Part shown: positions 42,276 to 50,934 of the stretch, piece after piece
How positions within the stretch are numbered: position 1 is the first letter of the stretch
How the letters are laid out: every line of letters starts with the position of its first letter
Source of the DNA: Aphanocapsa sp. GSE-SYN-MK-11-07L
GTDB taxonomy: Bacteria > Cyanobacteriota > Cyanobacteriia > Thermosynechococcales > Thermosynechococcaceae
Assembly: GCA_019359715.1 (NCBI GenBank)
Contig: JAHHGS010000079.1
Coordinates: 1 to 64,000 of the forward strand
Direction: 5' to 3'
DNA length: 64,000 nt
The notes under the pieces: generated by a model
Told to the model about the DNA's origin: nothing
What the model saw: only the letters and a program-made list of their open reading frames with translations
Database searches by the model: none
Program-made: the position numbers and the translations under genes

Positions 42276-43925
42276 CTAGCGCCCTGGGGTGATTTGCGTC
42301 TGGAGGGTTGAGCGGCGAATCGTCCAAAAGGCAAACTGCTGCGTTGGCTCTAGCCGCACCCCCTGTAAGCCTTTGCCAGCAAACACGTAGCTTTTACTCT
42401 GCCAGAGCGGAATAAACGGCACCTGCTGCCCCAAAATCGCTTGCAGTTGCTCAAATAACTGCTGCCGCTGGGTCGGGTCGGTTTCCAGCCGCTGCTGGTC
42501 GATCAACTGATTCGCCCGATCGCTGTAGAAAAAAGATCCCCAAGACGCACTCGCCCCCGACTGACAGCCAGCAGCGGCTGAACCTTTATCGCAAGCCAAA
42601 AAAGGCTCGATGTAGTTATCGGGGTCATAAAAATCGCCGTACCAGTCCAACATGATCAGCGGATAGACGCCTTTGTCTAAATTCTGGTAAGCAGTGGCAG
42701 ATTCAACGCTATCGAGTTGCACCTGTACGGTATCGCCCCAATCGCGCTCGATCGCTGCTTTAAAGACCATCGCTGCCAGCACATTGCTTGGTACATTTGA
42801 GCGATACCAGAGGTTAATCAGCAGGGGCTGGCGGGGCGAATAGCCCGCTTGGGTGAGCAGTTGTCTGGCTTTAGCCACACTACCATCGCCATAGCGGGTG
42901 TCGAACACAGGTTGGCTGGCCGCAAAAATAGTCGGGATCAGGCTAAACAGCGGATCAGACTGGCCCTGAAACACCCGATCTTTAAGAATTTGCCGATTGA
43001 TCATTGCCGCCAAAGCGGCTCTAGCGGCGGGTTGGTTCCAGGGCGGCTGTTGCAAATTAACCGTTAGCAGCGTAATCACATTGCTTGGCCCAGCGATCGC
43101 CTGCCATCCTTGCTGCGCTCGCCGCTCCAGCAGCACCCGAATCTGATCCGAGTCCAGGGTCTGGGTGGCAACATCGACAGCCCCTGTCCGAAAGGCATTG
43201 AATAAATTTGCCCCGCTGGAAAAAACTTGAATATCGATGCCAGGGTTAGCCGGTTTGGCCCCCCAATACTTTTCAAAGGCCTCCAGTCGCAACGAGTCGG
43301 TGCCGGACTGAACCAGTTTGTAGGGGCCAGTGCCCACAAAAATTGCCGGTTGAAACTTGCCCTCGCCAATTTGATACGCTTGGGGCGACACCGCACACAG
43401 CCCACTAAAGGCCAGCAGGGAGGGAAAGGCAACAAACGGTTTCTTGAGCCGAATTTGCATCTCGTAGTCGCCAGTCGCTTTGATCGAATCCACTCGTCCC
43501 GCTAGCAATGCAGAGGGCTGCCCGCCATTTTGGATAAATCGCTCTAGCGAAAACACCATCGCTTTAGCATCAAACTGGCTGCCATCGTGAAACAGCACTC
43601 CCTGGCGGAGCGGAATCCTGTAGGTCAACCCGTCAGCGCTAATCGTCGGTAAGTCCGTCGCTAATTCCGGTTTCAGGGTTGTTGTACCAGGTTTGTAACC
43701 GTAGAGCCGATCGCCCAGGTTGTAAAGTAAATTGCCCGGAAACACACCGTAGGCATCAGCCGGATCAAGGGTGCTCACCTTGGCAGTTGTACCCAAAACA
43801 ATGCGCGGATTAGGCGGCTGCTGGGCCGTCCGGCCGCAGGCGATCGCCAGCAGACAGCACAACGCAACTACACCAAGCAGTTTGCCCCAGTGTGATCGAT
43901 AGTTTTGGCTCCAATCCAAACTCAA
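42276..43925 (-). CDS. Peptide/nickel-type ABC transporter substrate-binding protein (family 5)
   Basis: A 549-residue solute-binding protein of the DppA/OppA/NikA group. An N-terminal hydrophobic segment ends in LLAIACGR, a weak lipobox (Cys30). Family features include TLDPADAYGVFPGNLLYNLG, GLTYRIPLRQGVLFHDGS and GTGPYKLV. The permease and ATPase genes are not adjacent. Substrate unknown. It probably forms an operon with the downstream SLH lipoprotein (30 bp) and follows the small lipoprotein gene. Confidence 0.9.
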   Translation of the reverse strand: MSLDWSQNYRSHWGKLLGVVALCCLLAIACGRTAQQPPNPRIVLGTTAKVSTLDPADAYGVFPGNLLYNLGDRLYGYKPGTTTLKPELATDLPTISADGLTYRIPLRQGVLFHDGSQFDAKAMVFSLERFIQNGGQPSALLAGRVDSIKATGDYEMQIRLKKPFVAFPSLLAFSGLCAVSPQAYQIGEGKFQPAIFVGTGPYKLVQSGTDSLRLEAFEKYWGAKPANPGIDIQVFSSGANLFNAFRTGAVDVATQTLDSDQIRVLLERRAQQGWQAIAGPSNVITLLTVNLQQPPWNQPAARAALAAMINRQILKDRVFQGQSDPLFSLIPTIFAASQPVFDTRYGDGSVAKARQLLTQAGYSPRQPLLINLWYRSNVPSNVLAAMVFKAAIERDWGDTVQVQLDSVESATAYQNLDKGVYPLIMLDWYGDFYDPDNYIEPFLACDKGSAAAGCQSGASASWGSFFYSDRANQLIDQQRLETDPTQRQQLFEQLQAILGQQVPFIPLWQSKSYVFAGKGLQGVRLEPTQQFAFWTIRRSTLQTQITPGR

Positions 43926-43956
43926 ATCAGACTCACAATTAACGAGAGACTAGACT

Positions 43957-44616
43957 CTATTGCGACGGCGGCAAGGGCGGTAAATCGCCAGAAACTGGAG
44001 AAAGCGCCACCGCTGTTCCCCCAATCGGAGCTTCCACACTCTGGCCAAACTGTTCCAAAATTACAACTGGCTCAGACCGATTGGCTTCAATCGCCCGTAC
44101 CAACACTAAACCATTAGAAATGCGATCGCCCGCCGCCACGGTTCGAGTCACCCGCTCATCAGGAGCCTGAATAATTGCTCTCGGAACCCCGCCCATCTGA
44201 GCAATACCTAAAACCTTAACTGCTAAAGCTTGGGTTGGCTGTGGTGGCATCCGCTTAACAGGCTTTCCTGAGCTAGTCCCTATCTTTCCTCCCGGAGCTG
44301 ATGGAGTCGATAGCGATCCAGATGTTCCAGATGTTGAGCCTTCTTCTGTAGACGCTTTAGGTTTGGGATAAGTCACACTGGAAAAAGGATCCACCCGCCC
44401 AGACTTTAATTCTTTCCGACGTACATCAGGGTCAGTGGAGGGAATCAATCCTATTGGGGCCGGAGGAACAGCAGTAGCGATGACTGGCGTAGGAGAAGGT
44501 GATAAAGGCAGTGGCTGTGGAACTTGGGTTGCGGTTTGACTATCGTCCCCTATCGTACAACCCACGGCTGTAGCAGCAGCCAAAGCTACAACAATCAAAT
44601 TTTTCAATCGATTCAT
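43957..44616 (-). CDS. Predicted lipoprotein with PilP-like C-terminal domain
   Basis: A 219-residue protein with lipobox AVGC (Cys20). A Pro/Ser/Thr-rich unstructured region (about 24-145) leads to a beta-rich C-terminal part (KVLGIAQMGGVPRAIIQAPD, VAAGDRISNGLVL) that resembles the PilP/GspC periplasmic HR-like domain of type IV pilus assembly. The match is by strand pattern only. It starts the co-oriented run of three envelope genes (44616 to 40896), so a shared envelope role is plausible. Confidence 0.6.
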   Translation of the reverse strand: MNRLKNLIVVALAAATAVGCTIGDDSQTATQVPQPLPLSPSPTPVIATAVPPAPIGLIPSTDPDVRRKELKSGRVDPFSSVTYPKPKASTEEGSTSGTSGSLSTPSAPGGKIGTSSGKPVKRMPPQPTQALAVKVLGIAQMGGVPRAIIQAPDERVTRTVAAGDRISNGLVLVRAIEANRSEPVVILEQFGQSVEAPIGGTAVALSPVSGDLPPLPPSQ

Positions 44617-44905
44617 AGCACACCTTGATCACTAATCACTCCACCTATGGCTATTCTACAGCAGGTATCCATAACTTCCCGCTATCTGCCTTTCTAATGC
44701 ATTCTTTGTTTTTCAATCTGCGCAAACTTAACCCTGGTGTAGCCTACGCGATTCACAAGCATGTCCTAAGTTTTATCTCCATTCTGACCATCATGGTTTT
44801 TAGGTAAACACTGTTCCAATATTGGGGGATGATGAACGGAAGGGGGGCAAGCCCGATCGCGCGCTCCTGCATTGGTCCACCAAGTTTAAACATTAGTGGT
44901 AAAGC

Positions 44906-45799
44906 ATGATCAAAACAGCATGGGTATTTCCGGGACAGGGTTCTCAGGCGATCGCAATGGGTCTAGATTTACTCGACACGGCGGCTGGAAGACTCAAATT
45001 TGCCCAAGCGGAAAACATTTTAGGCTGGTCAGTGCCGCAACTGTGCCAAACCGAAGCTAAGCTTTCGCAAACGCTGTACACTCAGCCTTGCTTATACGTT
45101 GTTTCTGCTATTTTGGCGGAGCTGATGCTAGAGCAGGGGCTGTCGCCTGATTTGCTAGCGGGTCACAGTTTGGGTGAGTATGTTGCCCTTTACACGGCGG
45201 GAGTGTTTGATTTTGAAACGGGGCTGAAGTTAGTCAAACGGCGGGCCGAATTAATGGATCATGCCGTTGAAGATGGCAAAATGGTTGCTTTAATTGGGTT
45301 TGACCGCAGCCAACTCCAAGCCCAAGTGGACAAGATTGAAAACGTAGTCCTGGCCAACGACAACCACGCCGGACAGGTGGTGATTTCTGGCACTACGGCG
45401 GCGGTTGATCAGCTCTTGAGCCAAATCAAGACTAAGAAGGCGATCGCGCTGAATGTGAGTGGGGCCTTTCATTCCCCGCTGATGGCCGCTGCCGCTGAAG
45501 AGTTTCAGAAAACCCTAGAGTCGGTTGTCTTTCAGCCGGCCAGGGTATCTGTGCTGTCCAATGTAGAACCGATCCCAGCCACCGACCCTGAAATTTTGAA
45601 AGAGCGCTTGGTGCAGCAAATGACTGGGACGGTTCGGTGGCGAGAAACCTGTTTACAATTTTTAGGATTAGGGGTTGAACAGGCGATCGAAGTTGGCCCA
45701 GGCAAGGTTTTAATTGGGCTGATTAAACGCACCTGTCCAGATATGGCTTTAGAAAAAGTCGGTAATTTGCCAGAGCTGCTGGCGGCAACGCATCGATAA
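44906..45799 (+). CDS. fabD: Malonyl-CoA:ACP transacylase
   Basis: FabD loads malonyl groups on acyl carrier protein for fatty acid synthesis. The nucleophile is Ser88 (GHSLGEY) and the partner His is His189 (GAFHSPLM). N-terminal FPGQGSQ is typical; length 297 is close to the family norm. It is followed after 3 bp by plsC, so acyl-chain and phospholipid synthesis genes are joined in one operon. Confidence 0.95.
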   Translation: MIKTAWVFPGQGSQAIAMGLDLLDTAAGRLKFAQAENILGWSVPQLCQTEAKLSQTLYTQPCLYVVSAILAELMLEQGLSPDLLAGHSLGEYVALYTAGVFDFETGLKLVKRRAELMDHAVEDGKMVALIGFDRSQLQAQVDKIENVVLANDNHAGQVVISGTTAAVDQLLSQIKTKKAIALNVSGAFHSPLMAAAAEEFQKTLESVVFQPARVSVLSNVEPIPATDPEILKERLVQQMTGTVRWRETCLQFLGLGVEQAIEVGPGKVLIGLIKRTCPDMALEKVGNLPELLAATHR

Positions 45800-45802
45800 A
45801 GT

Positions 45803-46441
45803 ATGGGCAAAGAGCGCGAACCAGCCGTTAGCCGATTTCTGTATCACCTGTTCAAGTGGTCTACAGTCAGTCCGCTTTTGCACACGTATTTTCAAGGACA
45901 AATCTATGGGGCTGAGCAGGTGCCCGCTCGCGGGCCGTTGGTAGTGGTGAGCAACCACGCCAGCCATTTTGACCCGCCGCTGCTGTCGAACTGTCTGCGT
46001 CGCCCCGTGGCGTATATGGCCAAGGAGGAGCTATTTCAAGTTCCAATTTTAGGAAAACTGATTCAACTGTATGGGGCCTATCCGGTCAAGCGAGGCTCAG
46101 CCGATCGCAGTGCGATTCGGGCAGCTTTGACTGCCTTAGAGCAGGGTTGGGCGGTTGGGATCTTTTTAGAAGGCACGCGCACGGAGGATGGTCGGATCAC
46201 TGACCCTAAACTAGGAGCGGCTTTGATTGCGGCCAAAGTGCAAGCGCCGCTTCTGCCAGTCAGCCTCTGGGGCACAGAAGGGATTTTGACCCCAGGTAGC
46301 CCTTTGCCCCACAGCACTCCCGTCACGATTCGGATTGGCACCCCCCTGCCGCCGCCCCGATCTGGCGATCGCGAGGGGCTGCTAGCGATCACTCAAAAAT
46401 GCGCTAGTCTGATCAACCAAATGCACAGCTTGGGGCGCTAG
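45803..46441 (+). CDS. plsC: 1-acyl-sn-glycerol-3-phosphate acyltransferase
   Basis: PlsC acylates lysophosphatidate to phosphatidate at the membrane. The 212-residue chain has the catalytic H-x4-D (NHASHFD), the glycerol-phosphate motif FLEGTRTEDGR and VPILGKLIQLYGAYPVKRG. One amphipathic N-terminal segment could anchor it. It lies directly behind fabD and before a DUF2288 gene. Confidence 0.92.
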   Translation: MGKEREPAVSRFLYHLFKWSTVSPLLHTYFQGQIYGAEQVPARGPLVVVSNHASHFDPPLLSNCLRRPVAYMAKEELFQVPILGKLIQLYGAYPVKRGSADRSAIRAALTALEQGWAVGIFLEGTRTEDGRITDPKLGAALIAAKVQAPLLPVSLWGTEGILTPGSPLPHSTPVTIRIGTPLPPPRSGDREGLLAITQKCASLINQMHSLGR

Positions 46442-46485
46442 TTGCTGCCCCAAAAAAGCAAAACTCAGGAGTCCAGCCAACCGCA

Positions 46486-46782
46486 ATGACAGCAGATTTA
46501 CGGGCAGAATTAGCCGCAAACCTTGACCAAGCCGAATGGAGTTGGCTGCTGCCCCACGTCGAGCGCGATGTTGTCGTGGTGGTGACGCCAGCGCTAGATT
46601 TGCTGGATGTCGGAGTGGCGATCGCCAGCGATCATGTCTTACTCGTCCAGCGCTGGATCAGCGAGGGTCTAATCCAAAAACCTGATCCAGCCCAGGTTTC
46701 CAACTGGAATCAGAACCCAAACATTTCTTTTCTGGCCCTGATTGTTCAACCTTATGTGTTGGTTCAACCTGGAATGGACTAA
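46486..46782 (+). CDS. DUF2288 family protein
   Basis: A 98-residue small protein with AEWSWLLPHVERDVVVVV, DVGVAIASDHV and a C-terminal ISFLALIVQPYVLVQ, the pattern of DUF2288. Function unknown. It follows plsC by 44 bp on the same strand and may belong to the fabD-plsC transcript. Confidence 0.8.
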   Translation: MTADLRAELAANLDQAEWSWLLPHVERDVVVVVTPALDLLDVGVAIASDHVLLVQRWISEGLIQKPDPAQVSNWNQNPNISFLALIVQPYVLVQPGMD

Positions 46783-47046
46783 AAGGGCGATCGCAATCTG
46801 ATTGAACTTCTTGGCGGTCAAGTCGATCGGGAACTGTTAAGCATTGGCAGCGTCGGGGCAAATAGCAAATCCCCACGCACGAAGATGCATAGAATGATCA
46901 GATAACCACTTGTTAACATGGGTGAGAAAGTCCTTACCTTTGTGTCATAAAAGTTAAAACTCAATCCCAGATTCGTCTGATCCACAATTCGATTGTGATG
47001 TAAGCTCAATCGGTCGGCAATTCTCTACTCTCCATCAGGAGTCATT

Positions 47047-47919
47047 ATGAAAGCATTAGTTCGTTGGGGTGCAATCCTCAGTTTGGTGGGCGGTACATTA
47101 GTCGGCCCGTCTATGATTCAGCAAATGTCGGCCATGGCTTTACCAGAAGAGCAAGTGCTCAAGCAGTTGACCAATGTGCCACTGTTTATGATCACAAATC
47201 AGCAAGGACAACCCCTGACTTACGCTGCGCCAAATCCGGCCACTCCGAATGATAAAACCAAGCAGGTTCAGGTGTTCACCTTTTTTGTCAGTCAGTCAGA
47301 TGCCCAAACGGCACTGACGACTCTCAAGAATGGCAAGCCGGACTTGGCTAAAGTTGCAAAAGTTAGTCCGGCCTCTCTGAGCGGTGTGATTCAATTTGCT
47401 CTCAACGGCAAGAAGCAAAACTCTAATGTTGGGGTGGATATTATTCCTAACCAGCAGCAGCTCCAGTCGGCGGTCAGTATTCTCAAGCAAAGTGGAGAGT
47501 TAGTTGACAAGGATGGCAAGCTTGTCACCAAAGCAGGTCAGCCTTTCCAAGGGGGAACACCTCTGTTCTTTGTGGCCGATAGCAAAACCGGCGGTCCGAT
47601 CGCCGTTGAAATTACTGGCAAAGAAAATGGGCAGGACAAGAAAGTGCGACTGGTGCCTTTTTACTTCAGTCAGCAAGATTTGCAGAGTGAGCTGGAGCAA
47701 GCCAAGAAGCAGCGTCCGGATCTCGCTACTAGCACTAAGATTAATGTTGTGATGCTAGATACGCTGGTGGCAACGCTACTCAGTAATAACGACCCAACGG
47801 TGTCTGAATTTCAGCTTGTGCCTCCGCGCGAGTCAATTGACTTCCTGCGCCAACAGCAGCCTGCTAAGGCTCCCGGTGCGCCTGTTCCTGCGGCACCCGC
47901 CCCTGCGCCCAAAAAGTAG
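47047..47919 (+). CDS. Tic22-family protein
   Basis: A 290-residue secreted protein with a signal peptide (residues 1-31, MSAMA), two tandem Tic22-like halves (VPLFMITNQQGQPLTYAA and GTPLFFVADSKTGGPIAVEI) and a Pro/Ala-rich tail. In chloroplasts Tic22 is an intermembrane chaperone; the cyanobacterial homologue acts in the periplasm and thylakoid lumen and is essential where tested. AGGAG stands 7 bases before ATG. A strong hairpin follows its stop. Confidence 0.88.
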   Translation: MKALVRWGAILSLVGGTLVGPSMIQQMSAMALPEEQVLKQLTNVPLFMITNQQGQPLTYAAPNPATPNDKTKQVQVFTFFVSQSDAQTALTTLKNGKPDLAKVAKVSPASLSGVIQFALNGKKQNSNVGVDIIPNQQQLQSAVSILKQSGELVDKDGKLVTKAGQPFQGGTPLFFVADSKTGGPIAVEITGKENGQDKKVRLVPFYFSQQDLQSELEQAKKQRPDLATSTKINVVMLDTLVATLLSNNDPTVSEFQLVPPRESIDFLRQQQPAKAPGAPVPAAPAPAPKK

Positions 47920-47941
47920 ACTGTGGGGCTTAGCACTAGGT

Positions 47942-47984
47942 AAAACTGTTAAAGGCTGTGCTAAGCGCAGCCTTTAACAGTTTT
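47942..47984 (+). terminator. Rho-independent terminator after the Tic22 gene
   Basis: Arms 47942-47958 (AAAACTGTTAAAGGCTG) and 47968-47984 are perfect reverse complements and extend inward by G-U and G-C pairs. The plus-strand stem ends in TTTT. It begins 22 bp after the Tic22 stop. Confidence 0.78.
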
Positions 47985-48033
47985 AAACAGATTTTGTCGG
48001 ATTGCGATCGCTATCAATGACCCTTGCGAGATT

Positions 48034-49002
48034 ATGCTCTTAAATCATCGTTTCCTGCTGCGGTTAATCACTAACCTGGTGATTTTCGCCTTGGCGTTAT
48101 CCAGCCTGGGTGTTTTGCTCTGGATTGTGGATGAGTTTATTGGTTGGGATATTTTACCGGATGCGCTCAGCATTTATGTCCGCGCAATTGTGATTGGGGT
48201 TGGCTGGGTGACAATGACGCTAATTATTGCCCATATCCTGCTGAGCCTAACCTTGTTTGCTGAATCAACAGCTCATCGCGCTCAACTGCCCGACTTTCAG
48301 ATTTCAGCTCAATTAAGCCGAAGGCTCAAACGCATTCTGCTGGTGGCTGGGCTGATTAGCATTTTAGTGATTGCTGGCTTGCAGGTGACTGACATGGTTC
48401 GGAAGAATCTTGCTCAGCAAGCCGCTAAGCAACAAGCCATCTAGGAACAGCAAAAGGAGTTTGATCAGGCCAAGCAAAAATTTAATCAGATCCAGCAAGC
48501 TTTAGATCAATCCCTGCCCAAAATATTGCCCTTATTCACCCCTCCGCTCTTGGCGGCGATCGCAACCAATCAAATTCCAGCCGCTGATTTACGCCAACTT
48601 CTACAATCTGTGACGATTTCTTTTCCAAATCAGCCCGCCCTCGCATTGCTGATCCCGGCTGATCCTCCCTACAAATATTCCAGAATTGACCAGCAAGCGA
48701 TCCAGTTGAATCGCAAAAGCAATGCATTTTTTCTCAGTCCCCAGCGATTTGTCGGTTTTCCGAGCAGTTTAGAGGCGAAAGTTGTAGACCAGCTTTTCAG
48801 TGGACAAAATCCCAAATTTACCAGCGGCTTGAACGGCGTCTTTATCAACAATACCCAACCCAGCTCTTGGGGAGTGCTCAGGTATAACAATCGAGTGATT
48901 GCCCTTGTTTACCTTGGCGTGGACTATCAATGCCCTGGCCCGTCAGAATTTGTCAAAGCACGATGTGTTCACCCAGGCCCAGTCTCCCTTCATGCCAACT
49001 GA
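48034..49002 (+). pseudogene. Membrane-anchored hypothetical protein, interrupted by an in-frame TAG
   Basis: From ATG 48034 the frame encodes three hydrophobic helices (about residues 9-32, 49-77 and 104-121) and a coiled-coil start, reaching TAG at 48442-48444. The same frame then continues without a stop for 185 codons to TGA 49000-49002: a Gln/Lys-rich coiled coil, then a compact domain (SVTISFPNQPALALLIP, WGVLRYNNRVIALVYLGVD). The two halves are clearly one gene. One base change would restore it. It may be a recent pseudogene, make a 136-residue fragment, or be read through at low level. The coiled coil after membrane helices recalls the HpsJ-like gene at 8.3 kb, but the C-terminal domain is not recognised. 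Confidence 0.75.
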
Positions 49003-49026
49003 GACAGATTTTAGTCCGCTTAACTC

Positions 49027-49791
49027 ATGCTCAGCCACAGGAACTTACCTCAGCGACAAAACTTATCGCGGCTACAGCGGATCGCGATCGCTCCTGAGCA
49101 ACGCCAGCAGCAGCAGATTCAGCTTACCCCAGCCCAGCACCACTATTTAACTCGCGTTTTGCGGCTGCGGACGGGCGATCGATTTTTGGTGCTAGAGTCC
49201 CTAGGAGATCGCTGGTTGGCCGAGCTTGCGGGCAATTGTGCCCAACTGTTAGAACTGGCTCCAGCCGAGACAGAGTTATCTACGGCAGTGACCCTGTTGG
49301 CAGCCTTACCAAAGGGCAGCGGCTTTGAGCAGGTCGTCCAGCAGGCGACAGAGTTGGGGGTAACGCAAATTATGCCGTTAATGAGCGATCGCACGCTGCT
49401 CAAACCGAGTCCGCAAAAAGTAGAACGCTGGCGACGGATTGCTCAAGAAGCGGCGGAGCAGTCGCAGCGGCAGCAAGTGCCGATCCTGACTGACCCGGTC
49501 ACGTTTGAACAAGGGATAGCAACTCGCCAGGGCTGGCTGTGTGTGACGGAACCAGAGGCCGAGCATTTATGGAATTGCTTGCAGGGTGAACTAGGGGCAG
49601 AAATTGCGATCGCCACCGGCCCCGAAGGCGGTTGGACTGAGGCGGAAGTTCTACAGGCGGTTGCCGCTGGCTGGCAACCAGTTTCTCTGGGTCAAAGAAT
49701 TTTGCGGGCCGTCACCGCTCCGATCGTTGGGTTATCTTTGGTTGCTGCCAGATTAGAATTGGCACAGACAGCAAAAAGACCCGAAACATGA
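49027..49791 (+). CDS. rsmE: 16S rRNA (uracil-1498-N3)-methyltransferase
   Basis: RsmE methylates U1498 of 16S rRNA with SAM. The N-terminal PUA-like part (HHYLTRVLRLRTGDRFLVL) and the SPOUT knot (GPEGGWTEAEVLQA and SLGQRILRAVTA) are characteristic. Length 254 is normal. Its stop overlaps the ATG of the next gene (ATGA), so they are translationally coupled. Confidence 0.93.
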   Translation: MLSHRNLPQRQNLSRLQRIAIAPEQRQQQQIQLTPAQHHYLTRVLRLRTGDRFLVLESLGDRWLAELAGNCAQLLELAPAETELSTAVTLLAALPKGSGFEQVVQQATELGVTQIMPLMSDRTLLKPSPQKVERWRRIAQEAAEQSQRQQVPILTDPVTFEQGIATRQGWLCVTEPEAEHLWNCLQGELGAEIAIATGPEGGWTEAEVLQAVAAGWQPVSLGQRILRAVTAPIVGLSLVAARLELAQTAKRPET

Positions 49792-50882
49792 TTCAAAGTG
49801 TAGCTGAAGCCCTGGAACGTCAAGACTATTTAGAAGCAGCCCGTCTACTGCAAGAGCTACCGCCATCAGACCCTTGGGTGATCCTCTACCAGAACCAGCT
49901 CCAAGAAGCAAAGGGGGAGTGGGAGGTAGCAGAAGAAGCTTACCGCCAACTGCTGCGCATGGATCATGGGCGTAAGCTGACGACTGAGGCGCGGCAAGGC
50001 TTGCAGCGGATAGAGATATTGAGGCAAGCCCAGCGCCAGCAAGCCTTAGACCAAGCCAGCGCCATTCCAGGCAGTCAAGAACTAGGAATGCTGGTTTTAG
50101 AAGCAATTGCAGCCGAAGCAAAGACCGAAGCAGCCAAAAACTTTGCCCGGATCATGAAGCTAGAGCCTTATCTGACGCGGCTGTTGTTGCCGAGTCGCGG
50201 CTGGCGGCTGTATCGGTCTGCCCCCTTGGCAGAGATTCAAGTCTACGGCCAAGAATTACGAGAGGCTGGAATTCCCCTGTTTTGGTTGCCCTTGGCTGAG
50301 ATTCAACAGATTGAGGTGTTAGAAGTCAGCCATTTTGCTGCCGTCACTCCCAAAGCCGCAGTTATTTGCACTCACAGGCAAAAGCCAGAGCCGTTTGGGT
50401 TTGAGTTTGAGTGGTCAGAAGTCAGCCAGCGGGTGGAAGGACTGGTGCCGATCTTTGAACTTGTGGTTGAGCAAGACCGCCAGCGCAAGATTCAGCGCAA
50501 AGAGCAAATTCAGGATCATGCTCAATTTTGCGATTTGCACTTGCCGAGCCGAAACACCATTTTGCGAATTTATCATGGCGCTTACCAGTTTCAAAAAGGG
50601 ATCAGTCTGATGCCGAGCCAAAGATCGGGTCAGACGATCGACCAGGGCACCTCTTGGGCCCGCTGGCAAGGCTTACAGGCTTTGTTCGATCGCTACTTGC
50701 CGACTGCACCCGTTTGGTCAGAGTTCACTCCCTTTGGCGAATCTGTGCTTGACCAAACCGATTTGCTGGATCGGATTCACCCTCACATCAAGCTGCTGCG
50801 CCGCCAAGACAGCTATTGGGATCAAGCGTTTCAGCTCTATAGCTGTTTGGCTTTCTGCCACGCTAGCGGTTTGACTCGTTAG
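49788..50882 (+). CDS. TPR-containing hypothetical protein
   Basis: A 364-residue soluble protein. The N-terminal 100 residues form TPR-like helices (ALERQDYLEAARLLQEL, AEEAYRQLL), then comes a longer globular region (about 130-364) with no recognised domain but strand-like segments such as AAVICTHR and LRIYHGAYQ. It is coupled to rsmE (ATGA overlap). Similar rsmE-adjacent genes occur in cyanobacteria; the role is unknown. Confidence 0.72.
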   Translation: MIQSVAEALERQDYLEAARLLQELPPSDPWVILYQNQLQEAKGEWEVAEEAYRQLLRMDHGRKLTTEARQGLQRIEILRQAQRQQALDQASAIPGSQELGMLVLEAIAAEAKTEAAKNFARIMKLEPYLTRLLLPSRGWRLYRSAPLAEIQVYGQELREAGIPLFWLPLAEIQQIEVLEVSHFAAVTPKAAVICTHRQKPEPFGFEFEWSEVSQRVEGLVPIFELVVEQDRQRKIQRKEQIQDHAQFCDLHLPSRNTILRIYHGAYQFQKGISLMPSQRSGQTIDQGTSWARWQGLQALFDRYLPTAPVWSEFTPFGESVLDQTDLLDRIHPHIKLLRRQDSYWDQAFQLYSCLAFCHASGLTR

Positions 50883-50934
50883 AGAGTGGTTAACAAGTCT
50901 CTGGGACTACGTTGTCAGTGTCAAGCAGCATTGC

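Noticed and set aside
44625-44807. A 60-residue frame before fabD as a small gene
   Set aside because: No ribosome binding site, no family pattern and odd composition; it overlaps only an intergenic gap.
48442-48444. Recoding of TAG as a sense codon across the genome (also seen after HU at 27468)
   Set aside because: Many clear genes here end with TAG at their expected length (dapF, fragments in the 5-kb cassette, moaA), and no unusual tRNA is visible. Single local events explain both cases.
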